DNA of 64,000 nucleotides. Source: an uncultured Aquimarina sp. GTDB taxonomy: Bacteria; Bacteroidota; Bacteroidia; Flavobacteriales; Flavobacteriaceae. Position 1 is the stretch's first letter, and the number at the start of each line of letters is the position of its first letter. This document shows, piece after piece, positions 63,800 through 64,000 of this stretch. The DNA lies in NCBI GenBank assembly GCA_947489685.1, contig CANLEM010000008.1:1-64000 (forward strand). The letters run 5' to 3'. The notes under the pieces are model-generated. The model made no database searches and was not told the DNA's origin. It saw only the letters and a program-made list of their open reading frames with translations. A program made the position numbers and the translations under genes.

Positions 63800-63825
63800 A
63801 GCATATTGATTTAAAATTACTTATG

Positions 63826-63856
63826 TAAATTTAATAACTGTTAATACTCATGTCAA
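63826..63856 (-). promoter_or_regulatory. Candidate promoter of peptide D
   Basis: TTG(ACA) at 63856-63854, 20 bases, TAAATTTA at 63833-63826. Same spacing as the peptide E promoter. Confidence 0.5.
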
Positions 63857-63863
63857 GTAAATG

Positions 63864-63883
63864 TTAATTGAAATTTCAATTAA
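63864..63883. promoter_or_regulatory. 20-bp palindrome upstream of peptide D
   Basis: TTAATTGAAATTTCAATTAA is perfectly symmetric and lies just upstream of the -35-like TTGACA. Could be an operator, or chance in AT-rich DNA. Confidence 0.4.
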
Positions 63884-63979
63884 TCGCCATGATAGTTAAA
63901 AAAATCGCTTAAATACACAAAAAGCGTTAAATAACTGAAATTAATTACGCTTTTTCCTTCGTTAACTAATTATTTTTCA

Positions 63980-63993
63980 GGGGAGATTTCCCC
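63980..63993 (+). promoter_or_regulatory. GGGG-N6-CCCC palindrome, copy 3
   Basis: GGGGAGATTTCCCC on the + strand, starting 181 bp upstream of the peptide D start, the same distance as copy 2 from peptide F. Its central six bases are in the opposite orientation to copies 1 and 2. Confidence 0.5.
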
Positions 63994-64000
63994 TTCATTT

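Overview
The window is AT-rich and looks like Flavobacteriaceae (Bacteroidota), possibly Aquimarina or a close relative; the genus is a guess. The grounds are type IX secretion (T9SS) C-terminal sorting domains, lipoproteins with C-S/G-D/E-rich N-termini, DUF6090 and DUF6588 proteins, a fused SecDF, few Shine-Dalgarno sites, and promoter-like TTG-N(16-20)-TAnnTTTG elements. No rRNA, tRNA, IS element, prophage or CRISPR was seen.

Layout. 1-13.7 kb holds surface proteins: the 3' part of a 38-aa-repeat/YadA-head/C1q adhesin, a small T9SS protein overlapping it, a 2749-aa MBG/Fn3 T9SS protein and a lipoprotein. 13.7-19.6 kb has a LolC/E-type permease divergent from a NamZ-type muramidase, a decayed YkgJ copy, a LipL32-like secreted protein, the intact ykgJ gene, a methyltransferase and a metzincin-like lipoprotein. 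19.6-29.3 kb has a DoxX-like gene and an ECF sigma gene on a symmetric divergent promoter, an amidohydrolase, a YaaC-like protein, GNAT, DUF885, an unusual Cys/Trp-rich membrane-metalloprotease operon and an M23 peptidase. 29.4-44.9 kb has a barrel+TPR operon, ftsE, typA, kdsA and a creD cluster. 45-62.4 kb is mainly housekeeping (secDF, mdh, M16 peptidase, gyrB, asnB) with an astacin-like lipoprotein.

The most striking content lies in two stretches that look empty (35.2-36.2 kb and 62.4-64.0 kb). They contain six tiny genes, each encoding exactly 32 residues, which align without gaps. The shared pattern is M-x-x-F-[YF] at the N-terminus, a cationic amphipathic middle, and a C-terminal LPGAS-x-x-A-M-[RK]-[KR]-like tail. 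Two are on the + strand at 35.7/36.0 kb and four on the - strand at 62.5/62.8/63.3/63.7 kb. Several have their own terminator, and G4/C4 boxes lie around them. I do not recognise this family. It is the best candidate here for an undescribed system.

Other points: the bidirectional TTTGTAAC-N18-TCTAAA promoter between doxX and the sigma gene; a LipL32-like protein outside Leptospira; a frameshifted ykgJ remnant beside the intact gene; and a C1q adhesin with no sorting domain whose overlapping partner carries one. All family calls come from reading the sequence and memory; no search was run.
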